A DNA stretch of 64,000 bases from Porphyra umbilicalis (GCA_002049455.2 KV918865.1:162804-226803); one strand, 5' to 3'. Shown: positions 41,300 to 52,654, counted from the stretch's first letter. Numbers and translations are program-made. The notes: a model not told the origin generated them from the sequence alone.

Positions 41300-42525
41300 A
41301 GAACCCTAGCACACGCGTCCCTGGATGTAAGGTACCGTCAACGTGCTCCTTTTGCCGCTTGTACATTTCTCCGTCCCATGCGTTGCACAGTACGGTGTCC
41401 GGTGCGGTCATACTGGCGTCTGTACTGGCGTCCATCGACCCAGCATCATGTTCAGTAGACGGAGATGCCCCCCAGTACAGGTTCTCGGGTTGGGAACGCA
41501 TCACCTCGTCTTGAGCGGCTTGTAGTGCGTCTCTGAAGAAGACGGTGTACTGGCGCCCGTCAATCTTCATGATGACCTTCCGCCAATTGAGCGGCGCAAT
41601 GAGGGTCCGCTTGTCGCGGCGCACGGCGGCAATGAAGCGCCAGACCGTCTTGAAAGCATCCGTAGGGGGTCTTGTCGTGGCAGCATCCATGGCCGCTTCG
41701 ACCTTCAGCGTGTAGTTGTACAGGGCCTTGAGCTCGCTCTGCGTCATCACCCCCCCGCTGCCAACAGTACAGGCATGGACGAAGACGTGCTGGAGACAAT
41801 CTCGCTGCCACGGCTCAACGCGACCCCCCAGCATAGGAAAACGCCATCGTAGACTGGTCTGCATCAGCAAAGAGCTCGTAGCGCGAAAAAACGTCGTCAC
41901 ACAAGCGACGGTCAGGGTCACCGTCTTCTTTGCCCGAGCCACTATCAGACGCTGACAATCGCCCACCACCTCGCGGCGAAGTGTCATCACCCGTGACGCC
42001 CCACGCTGGTGTACGAGAACGCTCGCCAGACGCGTCCAGAGTACATCCGTCCTCCTGTGCATTACAGCTTTCTCCAACAGTACAGTTCCACGAGCGCCGA
42101 TGCCGCCGCCGCCGCTGACCTCCATGCCGACCGTCAGCTTGGCGTGCACGCCTTGCCTGGGCAGATGGTTGTCCTCGACGGGCACGACCACGACGGTGCT
42201 CACACGTGAGCGTCCTGGCAAGCTCGAGAAAGACATCCGATGGGAGTGCTGCAACTGTCCCAACTGCCCCGACATGTCCGCCAGCAGGGCCAGTTGGGTG
42301 AGACGTGGCCGCGTCTTGATCGCCCAGCATGGGATCGTCGTCGTCCTGGCCAGGCAGTAAAGGCCTGTCATCGTCGGTCTCGATACATCTTGTATTGACA
42401 GGTACAGCCGTAAGATTGACGGGGGGCACGTCGTGGCAGTGCGACGCGTTGAAGTGCCGCGACTCGCCAACAGAAGAGCGCAGCATGCGGCCGCAACTCG
42501 CAACGCGACAGGGAAACATAGCCAC
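41300..42525 (-). pseudogene. Plavaka/CACTA-type transposase, N-terminal part
   Basis: The first frame (42525 down to about 41815) starts MAMFPCRVASCGRMLRSS and has a C2H2-like finger (C-x4-C-x12-H-x4-H), as at the N-terminus of fungal Plavaka transposases, then an acidic linker ending RYELFADADQSTMAFSYAGG. Near a run of six G (about 41828) the coding signal moves to the neighbouring frame (VEPWQRDCLQHVF, NYTLKVEAAMDAA, FKTVWRFIAAVRRDK), either by a short intron or a frameshift. It continues to the insertion point of the Ty3 element. With the retrotransposon and one AGAAC copy removed, the reading frame continues directly into the part at 30973 and below. The two sides are therefore one gene. 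Confidence 0.6.
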
Positions 42526-43035
42526 AGTCGGGCGCGATTGGTCGTCACATCAAAGGTCAGGACAGAGGCCAAAGCCAACGGACGGTGAAACGGTGCAGTG
42601 CGTCTAGCGGCGCGTCCGACGGTGCGTGCTCGCGACCGGTGTGTACGCACTACAGGTGTGTACTCGCGACAGGTGCGTACTCACGACAGCTGTGTACCAG
42701 GGGCTTTGGAATAATGATTCGGATAAAGCACCGTCCTGTAAGCAGCGGCTTCCTGCTCGCAGCAACATCTTATGCTCATCAGTCTTTTCACAAAAAGCCT
42801 GAAGCATAAGATGAGCTTTCCAGCAGTGTCTTCCATTTTGCTCTCACATTGAATGTCGAGAAGATTCCAACGGATATATCCGGATATATCTGGATATATC
42901 CCAGATTCTGCTGAAAACCCCAGATTCTGAAAGGCCCTGCTGTGTACTCACGACAGGTGGTGTGTACTCACGACAGTATTGATCCGACCATTTCATTGGT
43001 CCAGCACAGTACAACCAATACACGAAGTAGTACCA
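42526..43035. other. 5' side of the Plavaka-like element with short direct repeats
   Basis: GTGTACTCACGACAG and close variants occur at about 42655-42700 and twice at 42943-42976. These may be subterminal repeats of the element. ATATCC is repeated at 42869-42901. No gene is visible and the terminal inverted repeat was not found. Confidence 0.4.
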
Positions 43036-43479
43036 CTAAAGAATAAGGTAGCCCCTCTCTTTAGTTATATAAATGCAATCAGCACAGTGCCGACAACAAT
43101 ATGTACCGCACCCGGCTGTACTCGTACCCAGGCTCAGTGCTGTCGAGCACGTCCGGGGAGCCGTCTTTAGCTGACCCAGTCCAGGGTGATCCGCCTTATG
43201 CAACACCCGTCGTCGCCTGCGGGAGGCCTCGGCAACAGATAGCCTTGTTGGACGAAGCGTGGCACTGCCACATGTCTTCGCGTTCACCCTATGTTGTATC
43301 GTATTGAGCACAATTTGGATACGTTTAGCCTTGTTTCGCGAGCTGTGGTTCAATTCTTGGTCTCGTGGCGTGCTTGATTCCGTTTTCGAGGGACTTCGGC
43401 CGGGTTCTGTGGTGAATCTCCAGTCGACACGGGACAGCTTTGCCATCCATAGTAGCTCGGTCCTTCTCTTAACAGACAA

Positions 43480-43660
43480 TGGTCCCATTTGGGTCGTGCG
43501 TAATCCAGCAACGTATACCCTAACGTCCCTTCGGCCATGATAGTTTCGACGGCCGATGTCGCGCAGTACATACCGCCCGTCGGGATATGGGGCCTCCAGG
43601 ATAGTCTTCCCTCTGAGAGGACCACACGTGTCAACCCAGATCGGGTTAACTGGAAGATGG
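43480..43660 (-). pseudogene. Remnant of a retrotransposon polyprotein tail
   Basis: The minus-strand translation includes GPLRGKTILEAPYPDGRYVLRDIGRRNYHG, shown here in parts as GPLRGKTILEAPYPDGRYV and LRDIGRRNYHGRRDV. It resembles the region after the integrase core of Ty3/gypsy Pol (GPF-V--V--DGRY-LRD). It is short and has no catalytic motif, so it is a relic. Confidence 0.35.
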
Positions 43661-43681
43661 GGCCGACGTTGCTGAGATTGC

Positions 43682-43898
43682 TCTGATCGGACGGTCAATC
43701 GACCAGTGCTCTCGTTTGTAATAAAGCACCATCGGCCCGGGGTCGCCGTCGTGGTCATTACCCGGCTCCCCATCGGATGCCCTTCGACAAAAGGTTCCTC
43801 TTCCTTGCCTTTACTGTACGGCGATAGAATTCTGTTTATTACTTGGCTACGGTTGGTCTCAATTCACAGGTAATTGAACCGACGTTATTCATACCACA
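43682..43898 (+). repeat. Diverged partial LTR related to the complete Ty3 element
   Basis: From TGATCGGACGGTCAATCGAC-type sequence to the terminal ATACCACA this segment follows the last 215 bp of the intact LTR with many substitutions. It lacks the first ~175 bp. It is an old truncated LTR of the same family, in the same orientation. Confidence 0.85.
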
Positions 43899-44486
43899 GG
43901 TGGCATGCATCGCCTCGCTCGGAGGGGAGGCGGTTCGCGCCAGCCGTTGTCGCACCCGTATTTTGGGCGCGAGGCGCCGCCGCCAAAACGAGAGCACCCC
44001 AAGAAGTGATCACACAACTCAAATAACAGGTCCAGCTCCGGGTCCGCGCTGCCGCTGCCGCTGCTCGATGATGACTCCAACGTCGTCGGCACCGACGCCG
44101 GAGTCGAGACAGCACTGATAGAGCTACCCAACGTTGTTGTACCAGACAGACCGCCGTCGTGCAGCTCGGCCGATGATGTCTCCATGGCGGCGCACGCCCA
44201 AGTGGCACCGTGACGGGGCACAATGGGACATGGGGAGAGTGGCGGGAGCGTGAGTGACGACCGCCCGCGCTGGGGGGAGGGCCACTGGGTGGGGTTCTCT
44301 GTTTGCTGTGCGCCTGTGGCCTGGTAATTGGGGTTGACAGTGCTGACGTGTTGACTTGATGACAGGCGCTCCAATGGCACAGCCATGACCGTTTCCAATT
44401 TGTCGGCTCAAATTAATGTTCCTACAGACATAAATCCTTGTTACGAGTAGGAGTTGCACGACCGTCACGACCGTCGTCGCTGCTTC
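43899..44486. other. Spacer without a supported gene
   Basis: No frame with a domain is seen. It lies between the LTR relic and a hAT element. Confidence 0.4.
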
Positions 44487-44911
44487 ACGTGAGGCGGTGT
44501 CTAAACGGGCGATGTTCGAGCGTGCTCAGCACATGCACGGCGTGTCTGCCCAATGGGACGCGTGCATTCGTGCTCGCGGCGACTGCGAGCGCTTTCCGTG
44601 CACTTGGACTTTCTTGTGTCTGAGAGGCAGTTACGCAAATTTCCAAGCGTGCACGACGCACGTGCACGGTTTTTTTTCTCGATTTCCCGTGCACACTGAA
44701 CACGTGCAGACCAGCCCAGCTGGCGACAGCGCTGTCACAAGCCCCCATGAGAAACAAAGTAGCCTCTGTTCTGGACAAGAGGAAGTTCTCTGGCTGATGT
44801 GTTTCCGAATGCCTCGTTAAGACAGCCGCATCCCAGCCGTGCTCAGACACGGACTGCTTTGGCCGAACACGTGCTGAGACACGCGCCGTTTAGACAGGGC
44901 CTGACTGGTGC
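44487..44911. mobile_element. 425-bp non-autonomous hAT-like element, GTGCACG word
   Basis: Flanked by the exact 8-bp duplication GCTGCTTC (44479-44486 and 44912-44919). The ends are inverted over about 22 bp and share TGTCTAAACGG. CGTGCAC, CACGTGC and GTGCTCAGCAC-type words recur throughout in both orientations. No coding sequence. The right end carries four extra bases relative to the left. Confidence 0.65.
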
Positions 44912-45811
44912 GCTGCTTCTCACAGCCTGAGAAGCACGGGAAGCCACGGATTTGGCTTCACCCCCTGGTGGTAGGGTTGTGCAACACGCCCCTTCTTGAA
45001 GGGCGTGTGGTCTTGACACGTTAAAACACGCCCTAAACACGCCCTTAAACACTAAACACGCCCAACACGCCCTAAAGTAACACCCATGCAAACTCCAAGT
45101 AGCACCTACCAATGCTCTGCCGAAACCGCTCCATACGATACACAATCTTTGCGCTGGCCAGATACTACGTCGTGTCACACACATCCTTGAGCAGCACGTT
45201 GGTCTGACGAGGACCGCGGCCGCTGCCTGCCGCGCTCGACGCCCCACCCACCGCAGCAGCGACACCCTCCGTGCCGACGCTCCGCGCCACGTAAGCCTCG
45301 CAAATGCTCACAAGATCAGACTCTCGGAAGCGAGGCGGCTGGCTGGCGCCGTTGACTTCCGACACTTCGTCGTTCGCTGTCGCCTCTCCCCGTTCGCGGC
45401 ATGCCTGGGACACCTCGTCGCGGCAGCGGGGGGGGGGCTCCACTCGTCCTCGTAGTCATCATAGGGGTCCACCATTCCGCCGGCATCTTGACCAAAATCG
45501 CCCATGCGGGACCCCGGTGACACCGTCTGGCGCGGCGCCGCCTCTTTGGCCAGCGCAGCTTGCATTTGCAGCACCACCTTGGTCAGGGTCGTTCCGCACC
45601 GGGCTCTTTTGCCTGTATCGCGGTATGCGGTATACGGTTTCGCTCAGCCATTGGCCACAACTGGCCACGTTGACAACGTGTGGGCGGCCCGATACCGAGC
45701 CCGCGATCGAAGATGGGGGGTAGGTGAATCGCGGTACGCATAGAGAATACGACTTAGAGCCCCACTGATTTGATGAAAATAATTAAAAGGAACTTGAGTG
45801 CTTTCTGTTGA

Positions 45812-46318
45812 ATGAATTCCATTCCGGGATCTCCGGAAGGTGCACACCGGCGGCGCTTCTTGAAAAGAGAAGCGCTCCGACTGCCACCCGTAGACCTCTG
45901 GCCCCCGCGTGCACTCACCACGAGCTGTTTACGTCTCCTAAGTATGTCTTCATCTGCCTCCCGCGAGGCAGCCGGCGTGCCAACAACGATGGCGTCCCAG
46001 AACGCGTTGACGGCTGCCGCTGTTGCGGCCCCGATTGACTCCCTTTCTCCTACTGGCTCGGCCGCGGCGGACGGGCCGCCGCAGCTCGCGGCTGTTGAGG
46101 ATTCTGCGGCGGATGTCCACGCCGTGCTGCTGCGAGTCTACTTCGTCTGCCCAAATGAGGCGCTCATACGCCAAATCGCGCTCGCGAGCCTGCACATGCA
46201 GGCCCAGCTTCGACTGAGCCATCACAAGCGCCAAGACAACGCGTTGCCGTCTCCGACGGCGCCGCTCAATTCGCGTGGCCGAGTCGGGGCGGCCGCCCAG
46301 GTGGGGGGGGGGGGGTGA
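45812..46318 (+). CDS. Hypothetical ORF inside hAT element A
   Basis: 168 codons; an alternative ATG at 45944 starts MSSSASREAAGVPTTMASQN. It contains a helix-like, non-repetitive segment (VHAVLLRVYFVCPNEALIRQ) and ends in a run of G, so the true 3' end may be frameshifted. No known domain. It may be an element gene or a captured host fragment; it could also be spurious. Confidence 0.2.
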   Translation: MNSIPGSPEGAHRRRFLKREALRLPPVDLWPPRALTTSCLRLLSMSSSASREAAGVPTTMASQNALTAAAVAAPIDSLSPTGSAAADGPPQLAAVEDSAADVHAVLLRVYFVCPNEALIRQIALASLHMQAQLRLSHHKRQDNALPSPTAPLNSRGRVGAAAQVGGGG

Positions 46319-47902
46319 AGACGACACCATAGCTAGGACGTCGGTAGTGGGAGACCTGCTGTCTTCGTGGCTGCTGGGCAGGGGTAGCAGAAAAAGCAGG
46401 CCAGCGGCTGGGACTGGCAAGTTGTGAGATTTGTTGAACAGTCTCTCAGGATTTGAACGTCACCGATCTACACAACTCCCTGACCAACTGCCCCCAATCC
46501 CAATCATTTGGTTCAGCTCAGAAATACCGGATCGTCTGTACGACCGGTAAACATCGGTATGTCTGGTTCTTGTTTTAGCGGTACGCGGTATATTCCGCGT
46601 ACCAGTCTACCGACGATACCGCCCGGTGCGGAACGACCCTCATGTCGGTCAATCGGTGGGGGTCGAGTCGGTTGCAATCATTACACCACCACCTCACTGC
46701 AACCAGCCTATTAAGTGCACATGAACCTGTAATTGAACAGGCCTAAGACACGCCCCATGTTTGGGCAGGCGTGCTGGCGTGACACGCCCTAAACACGCGA
46801 TAAAACACGCCCTGCGCAGTGCACCTCGTTGCTGGATCCACCACGAGCCCGGTTCTGGCCCAAATTGCTTATAAACGCTCGTTGAAAACGGGCTCCTGCT
46901 CGCACGCTGGGAGTGTTCGCTCGTATCCCGTCCAAAAAACTCGTTGTGGCGTGCTGGCGACGAGATTAGGGCGTGATTAAGAGCTCTATGAAGTCCGTTC
47001 AAGTTCTTACAAGTGCGACTTGATACACTAAACGGGTGCGGTGCTCAGTACCGGATCTGTGCCGAGTAGGGCAAGAAATACGCAGTGCTGGTACGGTGGG
47101 GCGACGATGGAGGACATCGGGGAGGTCAGCCAGCGGAAGGGCCGCTGGAGCACGTGGCGGGGCGGGGCAGTGCCAGCGGGGGGGGGGGGGGGAGGGCGTT
47201 GGTGGAGGTGGCGGGGGTGCGGCCGCCACGCAGGCGGCTCGGATATCGGGCCGCAAGCCCAGCAACCCCCCCGGGGTGGGGGGCGTCGGAACCCGCTTTC
47301 TCCGCACGGGATGCACAGTTCTTTGGCAATTGTCACAGAACTTGGTGGGAAGTGAGTTCACAATACCGAGACCATTCGCTTTCGCCGTTCACGGAGGGAC
47401 AGTTGCCGCTCCGGTGGCTCGCAATAAATACCGTCAAGTCGCAGAGAAGGGGGAGCTAAGTGTGAGAACCCGGTACTCGTGCAGCACCTCGATACCCGTG
47501 CTCGACTTAATACACGCGCCTCGACAAGGGTGTCCTAATGCAAGCGTGCAGAAATCGCAGAAACACCTCGTTGAGAGAACGGGAGAGCTCGCACGCGCTT
47601 GTTGAGCATCTGCGTACGTTTGCATTCGGGCATTCACACTATGGCCCTGTACACCATAGGAGGCGCTTCCAGAGACGCTTCTGATGCATCCAAAAAGTCG
47701 GTGTAAAATGCTCGACTGCAACAGTATGCAAGTGAAAACATGGTTTGCACGAGAAAAAAGCTCCGCAGAGGCGTTTATGAGGGGTCGTGCAAGTTCTGAA
47801 CGAGCAATTTGAGCCAGAACCGAGCTCGTGGTGGATCCAGCAACGAGGTGCACTGCGCTGGGCGTGTCCGTGAACACGCCTTGGGCGTGTTGCACAACCC
47901 TA

Positions 47903-48074
47903 TTGCTGTCTTCCCAATTTTGGCCGATGCCGTCGATGTCAAGAGGGGTGATCAACTGTGCGAAACAGTTTCTCAGCCATCCATTCAGACGGACAAAGTC
48001 GTTCGACCAATGGGCAGTTGACCGAGACCCTGCCTTGACTTCGACCACATCTGCCAAAATTGGGAAGACAGCAA
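47903..48074. mobile_element. 172-bp TA-flanked MITE
   Basis: The terminal inverted repeats start TTGCTGTCTTCCCAATTTTG and are exact over about 26 bp. TA is on both sides (47901-47902 and 48075-48076). The same element, split by nested insertions, lies at 50125-50262 and 56062-56097. The left TA is the last two bases of hAT element A. Confidence 0.88.
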
Positions 48075-48206
48075 TACCTGGTGGGGTCGAAAACGAGGCA
48101 GCCAGCGTGCGGATCGATGCCAACCGGGATTACCGAATTGCCTCCAGAAGCCTTAAACCGGCCAGCAGCAGATTGAGAGCGCACGCGAGGCTGGGTCTTG
48201 AGAAGG

Positions 48207-49061
48207 CAGGGTTGTCAGTTCATGTTGAATCTACAGATGGTTCGATGAATCAGGTTGATTTCAAGAAACGAACCAAACCAAACGACAAACGACTTGGTTG
48301 TATTTATGATTAATTGCCCGGGCAGACAGGAGCTTTCGTCGACCACTTCAAATTGATCAGCCAGGTGGTTCGGCGCTGTGCGGCCGCTCTGACTGCCTCG
48401 TTGCCATACCCCCTGCAGGTCAGTCGCGCTGAGAGTTCTGCTCCCAGACCCTCCTTCATGTCAACTGTTGCCAATCGGCTTTGTAGCACCATAGGCGCTG
48501 AGTACGTAGATCGATTCATCTACTGTCACCGTGTGCGTGAATCATAGCCATTTTGGCTGGAGGATGGATGGGTCGTGGTTGCACCCAGGATTGCGTGGAG
48601 TGCAGCAAGCTGCTTCTCGCACATCGGGGCATCCACTTGCCCTCAACGCCCCGTCTACACGTATCGGTGTATGGTCCTTTCTGTTTGGTCCCCCCGTCTC
48701 CGTTACTGCGCGGAGGCCCAGGCGGTTGTCAACGTCGTCGCCCCGGTGTCGGCTCGTACCAGTCGTTTGGATTGTGTCGTGGCTGTGGAGCAGGCAAGCA
48801 TGGCTCTGTCGCCGGGACTGCAGCAGGCCTGCTATGCACACGCTACATCGGCTTGGCGACTGAAGCTCGATGCAGCTCGAGTCAGACAACCCAACTTCCC
48901 CAAGCACAATCTCAACTACATTAAACGTGGCGCACTAAGTATTACACGGAACAAGTACGCCCTTTGACATGCTGCGTTCAACCTGAACGCTCCAGCGTTC
49001 AAGTGAATCAGGTTGAATTCCGTTCATGTTTGGCAAACTAAACCAAACGCTGACAACCCTG
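48207..49061. mobile_element. 855-bp non-autonomous hAT element, CAGGGTTGTCAG ends
   Basis: The inverted ends CAGGGTTGTCAG are exact over 12 bp and flanked by the exact 8-bp duplication TGAGAAGG (48199-48206 and 49062-49069). GTTGAA, TTCAACCTGA and AACCAAAC recur near both ends (48220-48285 and 48980-49045). No transposase frame is visible. Confidence 0.88.
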
Positions 49062-49099
49062 TGAGAAGGACGGAAATCAGGTCGGCGCGTATGCCACAA

Positions 49100-49813
49100 T
49101 TCCAGGCACGTGCGTGCAATACCCTGGCCTTCAATGCGGTAGCGCGCTCGGCGACGCATCGATACCGGGCACGCCGGCCGGCTCCATGGCCGCGAGCGTG
49201 CGCGGGGGCACGTACAGCCACGTTGCCGTGGTGGGGGGGGCGTCGGGCAGGGAAAGGGGTGCAGCTTCCACCACCGCAGCAGCGGCGGCCCGCCAGCGTC
49301 GCGCGATGCCCACGGGCGGGGCTGTCACTCCGCCGCACGGCGCACCTGCGCACGGCGAGCGGGGCGGCCGACACGGCGCACGGGCGGGCGGGTGGGATTG
49401 ACCGCCGCGCGACGGGGCGCCCCTAACCGCGCCGCTAGATGACGTCAGTAATCGCCGACGCGCCGCCGCAACAGAAGCAGGCGCGCAGGCACGATGACCC
49501 GCGCGTCATCGCGGCCGCGTCGAACCCCGGAAGTCACGGCTCGTGGTCGCCGCGCGCAGTTCGGGGCGGTGGGGGGGGCAGGGGGGCAAGCGCCGTCCGG
49601 GCCCTGTGACCTTTGTGGCAGGACAGTCCATCTCAGCCATGTAACTCCATTCGCTTTTAGCGTCATCGCGACCCTTCCAGCACTGACGCGCCCTCAGATC
49701 CCTGAGGACACGAATGCAGACTGTCACCTCTGACACGGAGAGCACGTCCCGCGATCTAAGTATATGTGTGCATCACTACACTTTGAGAGCATCCTGTCCT
49801 AAAGGCCAGGGAA
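49100..49813 (+). mobile_element. Family 1 dispersed repeat, copy 3 (uninterrupted)
   Basis: This 714-bp copy runs from TTCCAGGCACGTGCGTGCAA to AAGGCCAGGGAA and is the best reference for the family. The GC-rich interior is followed by a 3' third with the conserved ACGAATGCAGACTG and AGTATATGTGTGCATCACTA blocks. No open frame is conserved among copies. The flanks show no target duplication. Confidence 0.85.
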
Positions 49814-49873
49814 CTGTACAAGCACACGCAACGAAGGAAATGAGCGGCCTTGGCCTCTGCGGTACAGCACTGT

Positions 49874-50107
49874 ACAGTCAATATCCGGTTTTATGCGCTC
49901 CAGTTATTTGACACGTCATATATCTGGGGGATGTTCCTTGCCGAGGGCGCACAAGAACGCAGCATTCGACTGTTTGCAGACGACCGAGTCGCCCAAGTGT
50001 ATCTTATTGGTCAGATCCTGGTCAGATCCTGCTGAAGGGGTTCAGAAGCCCGCAACCTTGACAGTTGACGAAGTGCGCGCGGGTGTCATAAAACCGGGTA
50101 TTGACTG
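49874..50107. mobile_element. 234-bp pogo-type MITE
   Basis: The inverted ends CAGTCAATATCCGGTTTTAT(G) are 21 bp with one mismatch and flanked by TA (49872-49873 and 50108-50109). The first 13 bp equal the left end of the pogo element at 9403, so that transposase may mobilise it. It lies 15 bp from the TA of the next MITE. Confidence 0.85.
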
Positions 50108-51037
50108 TAGGTGGCAAAAAACTATTGCTATCTTCTCAATTTTGGCCGATGCCGTCGATGTCAAGAGGGGTGATCAACTGTGCGAAAATGTTTCTCAGCC
50201 ATATGCGTTCAGCCGGATAAAGTCGTTCGACCAATGGGCAGTTGACCGAGACCCGGTCTTGATTCCAGGCACGTGCGTGCAATACCCTGGCCTTCAGGGC
50301 GGTGGCGCGCTCGGCGACGCATCGACACCGGACACGCCGGCCGGCTCCATAGCCGAGAGCGCGCACGGGGGCACGTACAGCCACGCTGCCGTGGCGGGGA
50401 GAATGTGGGGCGGGGAAAGGGGTGCCGCCGCCGCCACCGCAGCGGCGGCGGCCCGCCGGCGTCGCGCGACGCCCACGGGAGGGGCCGTCACTCCGCTGCA
50501 CAGCGCACCTGCGCACGGCGGACAGGGCGGCCGACGCGGCGCACGGGCGGGCGGGTGGGACTGATCGCCGCGCGATGGGGCGCCTCCAACAGCGCCGCTA
50601 GGTGGCGTCAGCAACCGCCGACGCGCCGTCGCAACAGAAGACGGCGCGCAGGCACGATCACCCGCGGGTCATCGTGGGCGCGTCGAACCCCGGAAGTCGC
50701 TACGCGCGGTCGCCGCGCGCAACTCGGGGCGGTGGGGGGGGGCAGAGGGGCAAACGCCGTCTGGGCCCTGTGACCATTGTGGCAGGAGAGTCCTTCTCAG
50801 CCACGTAACTCTATTCGCTTTTTAGCGTCATCGCGACCCTTCCAACGCTTACACGCCCTCAGATAGGGTTGTGCATCACGCCCCTTATTGGGTGGCGGGG
50901 TGGGCGATGCACGCCTAATCACGCCCTTCTGGACGCCCCCAACATTGGCACGCCCCTCTCACGCCCCTAATGTAGCCCCCATGTTTTGACACTTACTTGA
51001 TAGGCGATTCAAAGTACCCAATACTCTTGCAATTCGG

Positions 51038-51622
51038 ATGGTTCAAAGGACCACAAAAATGCCAGAAAACATGGAGGAAGCAGCTGCATGCGATACACTC
51101 TCTTGCTGCCTCAAAGATACTCTGCAGCATCACGGGACGTCGGCTCGCCTTGCCTCCACCGGCCGCCCCTTAGCCCGCAGTCCCACCGATCTCACCGCGC
51201 ACAAAGCCAGAGCAGATGGTCATCAAATCATTCTTGGTCATGGCCGCGGGGGCGTCCTCGTCGCCGGGACGACCAACGTCCTGTTAAGGGACGCCGGCGC
51301 CAGCCGTGGCGCATCGGTTGACCTTCTCGTTCAGGAAGCGCGTAGCTCGCCGCCGGCGCCCCCTCCATCACTGCCGTCGGCCTGGTCATTGCTGGCGCGC
51401 GATGCATCGCATTCAACGTCTTCATTGGCGCCCGTGTCGAGGAGCCCCTCTGCGTCCTCCCAGGCTGATGACAGCAGGCGGCCATTGCTGTGCCCATCCC
51501 GCACAGATGGCGCCCGCGCATCATGGCGTCGAGCAAAATGTTTGTGGGCACACGACGGAAAAATTGTCCCCACGCCTCATAGCGTCGAGCACCTTCTTTG
51601 TGGACGCTACACGGAGCAGTAA
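51038..51622. other. Left interior of hAT element B, shared with element A
   Basis: The minus-strand reading NDLMTICSGFVRGEIGG resembles SDLVSICEAYVARSVG of element A (minus strand, about 45250-45315), and TTNVLLRDAG on the plus strand resembles QTNVLLKDVC in element A read on the minus strand only after allowing inversion, so part of this comparison is uncertain. A degraded gene common to both elements is possible, but no family was recognised. Confidence 0.25.
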
Positions 51623-52654
51623 GAGCATAGCCAACAATGTCGCATTCCGCAAATATTGCATCCACGTGTCTAACGTGGCGCAACGTGGCAGCTCTATGCA
51701 GAAAACGGCACATGCAGCAATGTAGCTATGCGGAACCTCCACATAGAGTAGGTATTGACTTAAAGAAAGGTACTAATTCCAGTCCCATACCCATTTCTGG
51801 GGTTTGGAGGCTGTCGGGAATCTGCGGCCCTGATCCGCATAGATGCCCTCTATGCGGACGCAGAGCGTTGATTTCGAAGCGTTCTAAACCAATTAACAGC
51901 GAATCGTAGCGCTGTCCGTGCATGCCTGTGACTTCGGACGACCGCGACGGCCACCACGTGTGATCCATCTGATCCCGATTGATCGCACAGCTGGATTCTA
52001 ATCTGCACTCGCCTGTGGACCCACTGCTGGCGGGACCCCGCAGGCGCCAGGATCGCCCAATACGTAACCACCGCAGACAAACAGGGCACCAGATTTTCGG
52101 GCCGTGCCGAGCATCTCAGGCGGCCGGTGATACGTGCCTCGCGCGCCTTCTCACTTGGCTGTTGACACCGCCTCGCTTCAGCTCGCCAGACGAAGCGTGG
52201 AGGTCCTTCCGTCCGGACGGGACTGGATTTCTCCCCCAGTGCCGGCCCTGACGAGCCCTGATCCTGGCCTACCCAGGGCAGCGGGCCCGATTTCACAGTG
52301 TACACTGTCACACGGCCCCATGCGGGCATTTCAGGCCAGTCAAGGCCGCGGACAGCACCGCTCCGCCGCCCCCCCGAAAGAGCCTGATTTTAGAAGGAGG
52401 AGGCACCTGCTGGCGCGGTGCCGTGACATTCTTCGACGGCCCACACGACACCAGTGGTTTCCTCGCCGTGGCACCCGCCGCCGCGCTACCCACGCACATG
52501 CCCTGCCGTCGTCGACACGGCGCCCACCCCACCGCCACCCACCGGCGTGCCCTCCGTCCTCGTCCCTCTCTTTTGCGGATCTGCTGCCCGGCTCGACGCG
52601 GAAGGCAGCATGCTTCTTGACGGCTAGTTTGACGAGAACCTGGACCTGGCCGTT

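Larger units (their letters stand above)
44972..48076. mobile_element. hAT element A, ~2.9 kb, with a MITE inserted in its right terminus
   Basis: The left end is TAGGGTTGTGCAACACGCCC at 44972 and the right end is its near-exact reverse complement, closing CACAACCCTA at 47902. A 172-bp TA-flanked MITE sits in the final TA, so the element's own target duplication appears after it: CCTGGTGG at 44964-44971 and 48077-48084. CACGCCC/GGGCGTG is repeated at both ends (44985-45080 and 47865-47900), and a second inverted block lies at 46740-46880. No recognisable transposase. The left interior (45130-45300) is similar to 51080-51300 in hAT element B, so A and B are related copies that have lost much of their interior. 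Confidence 0.88.
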
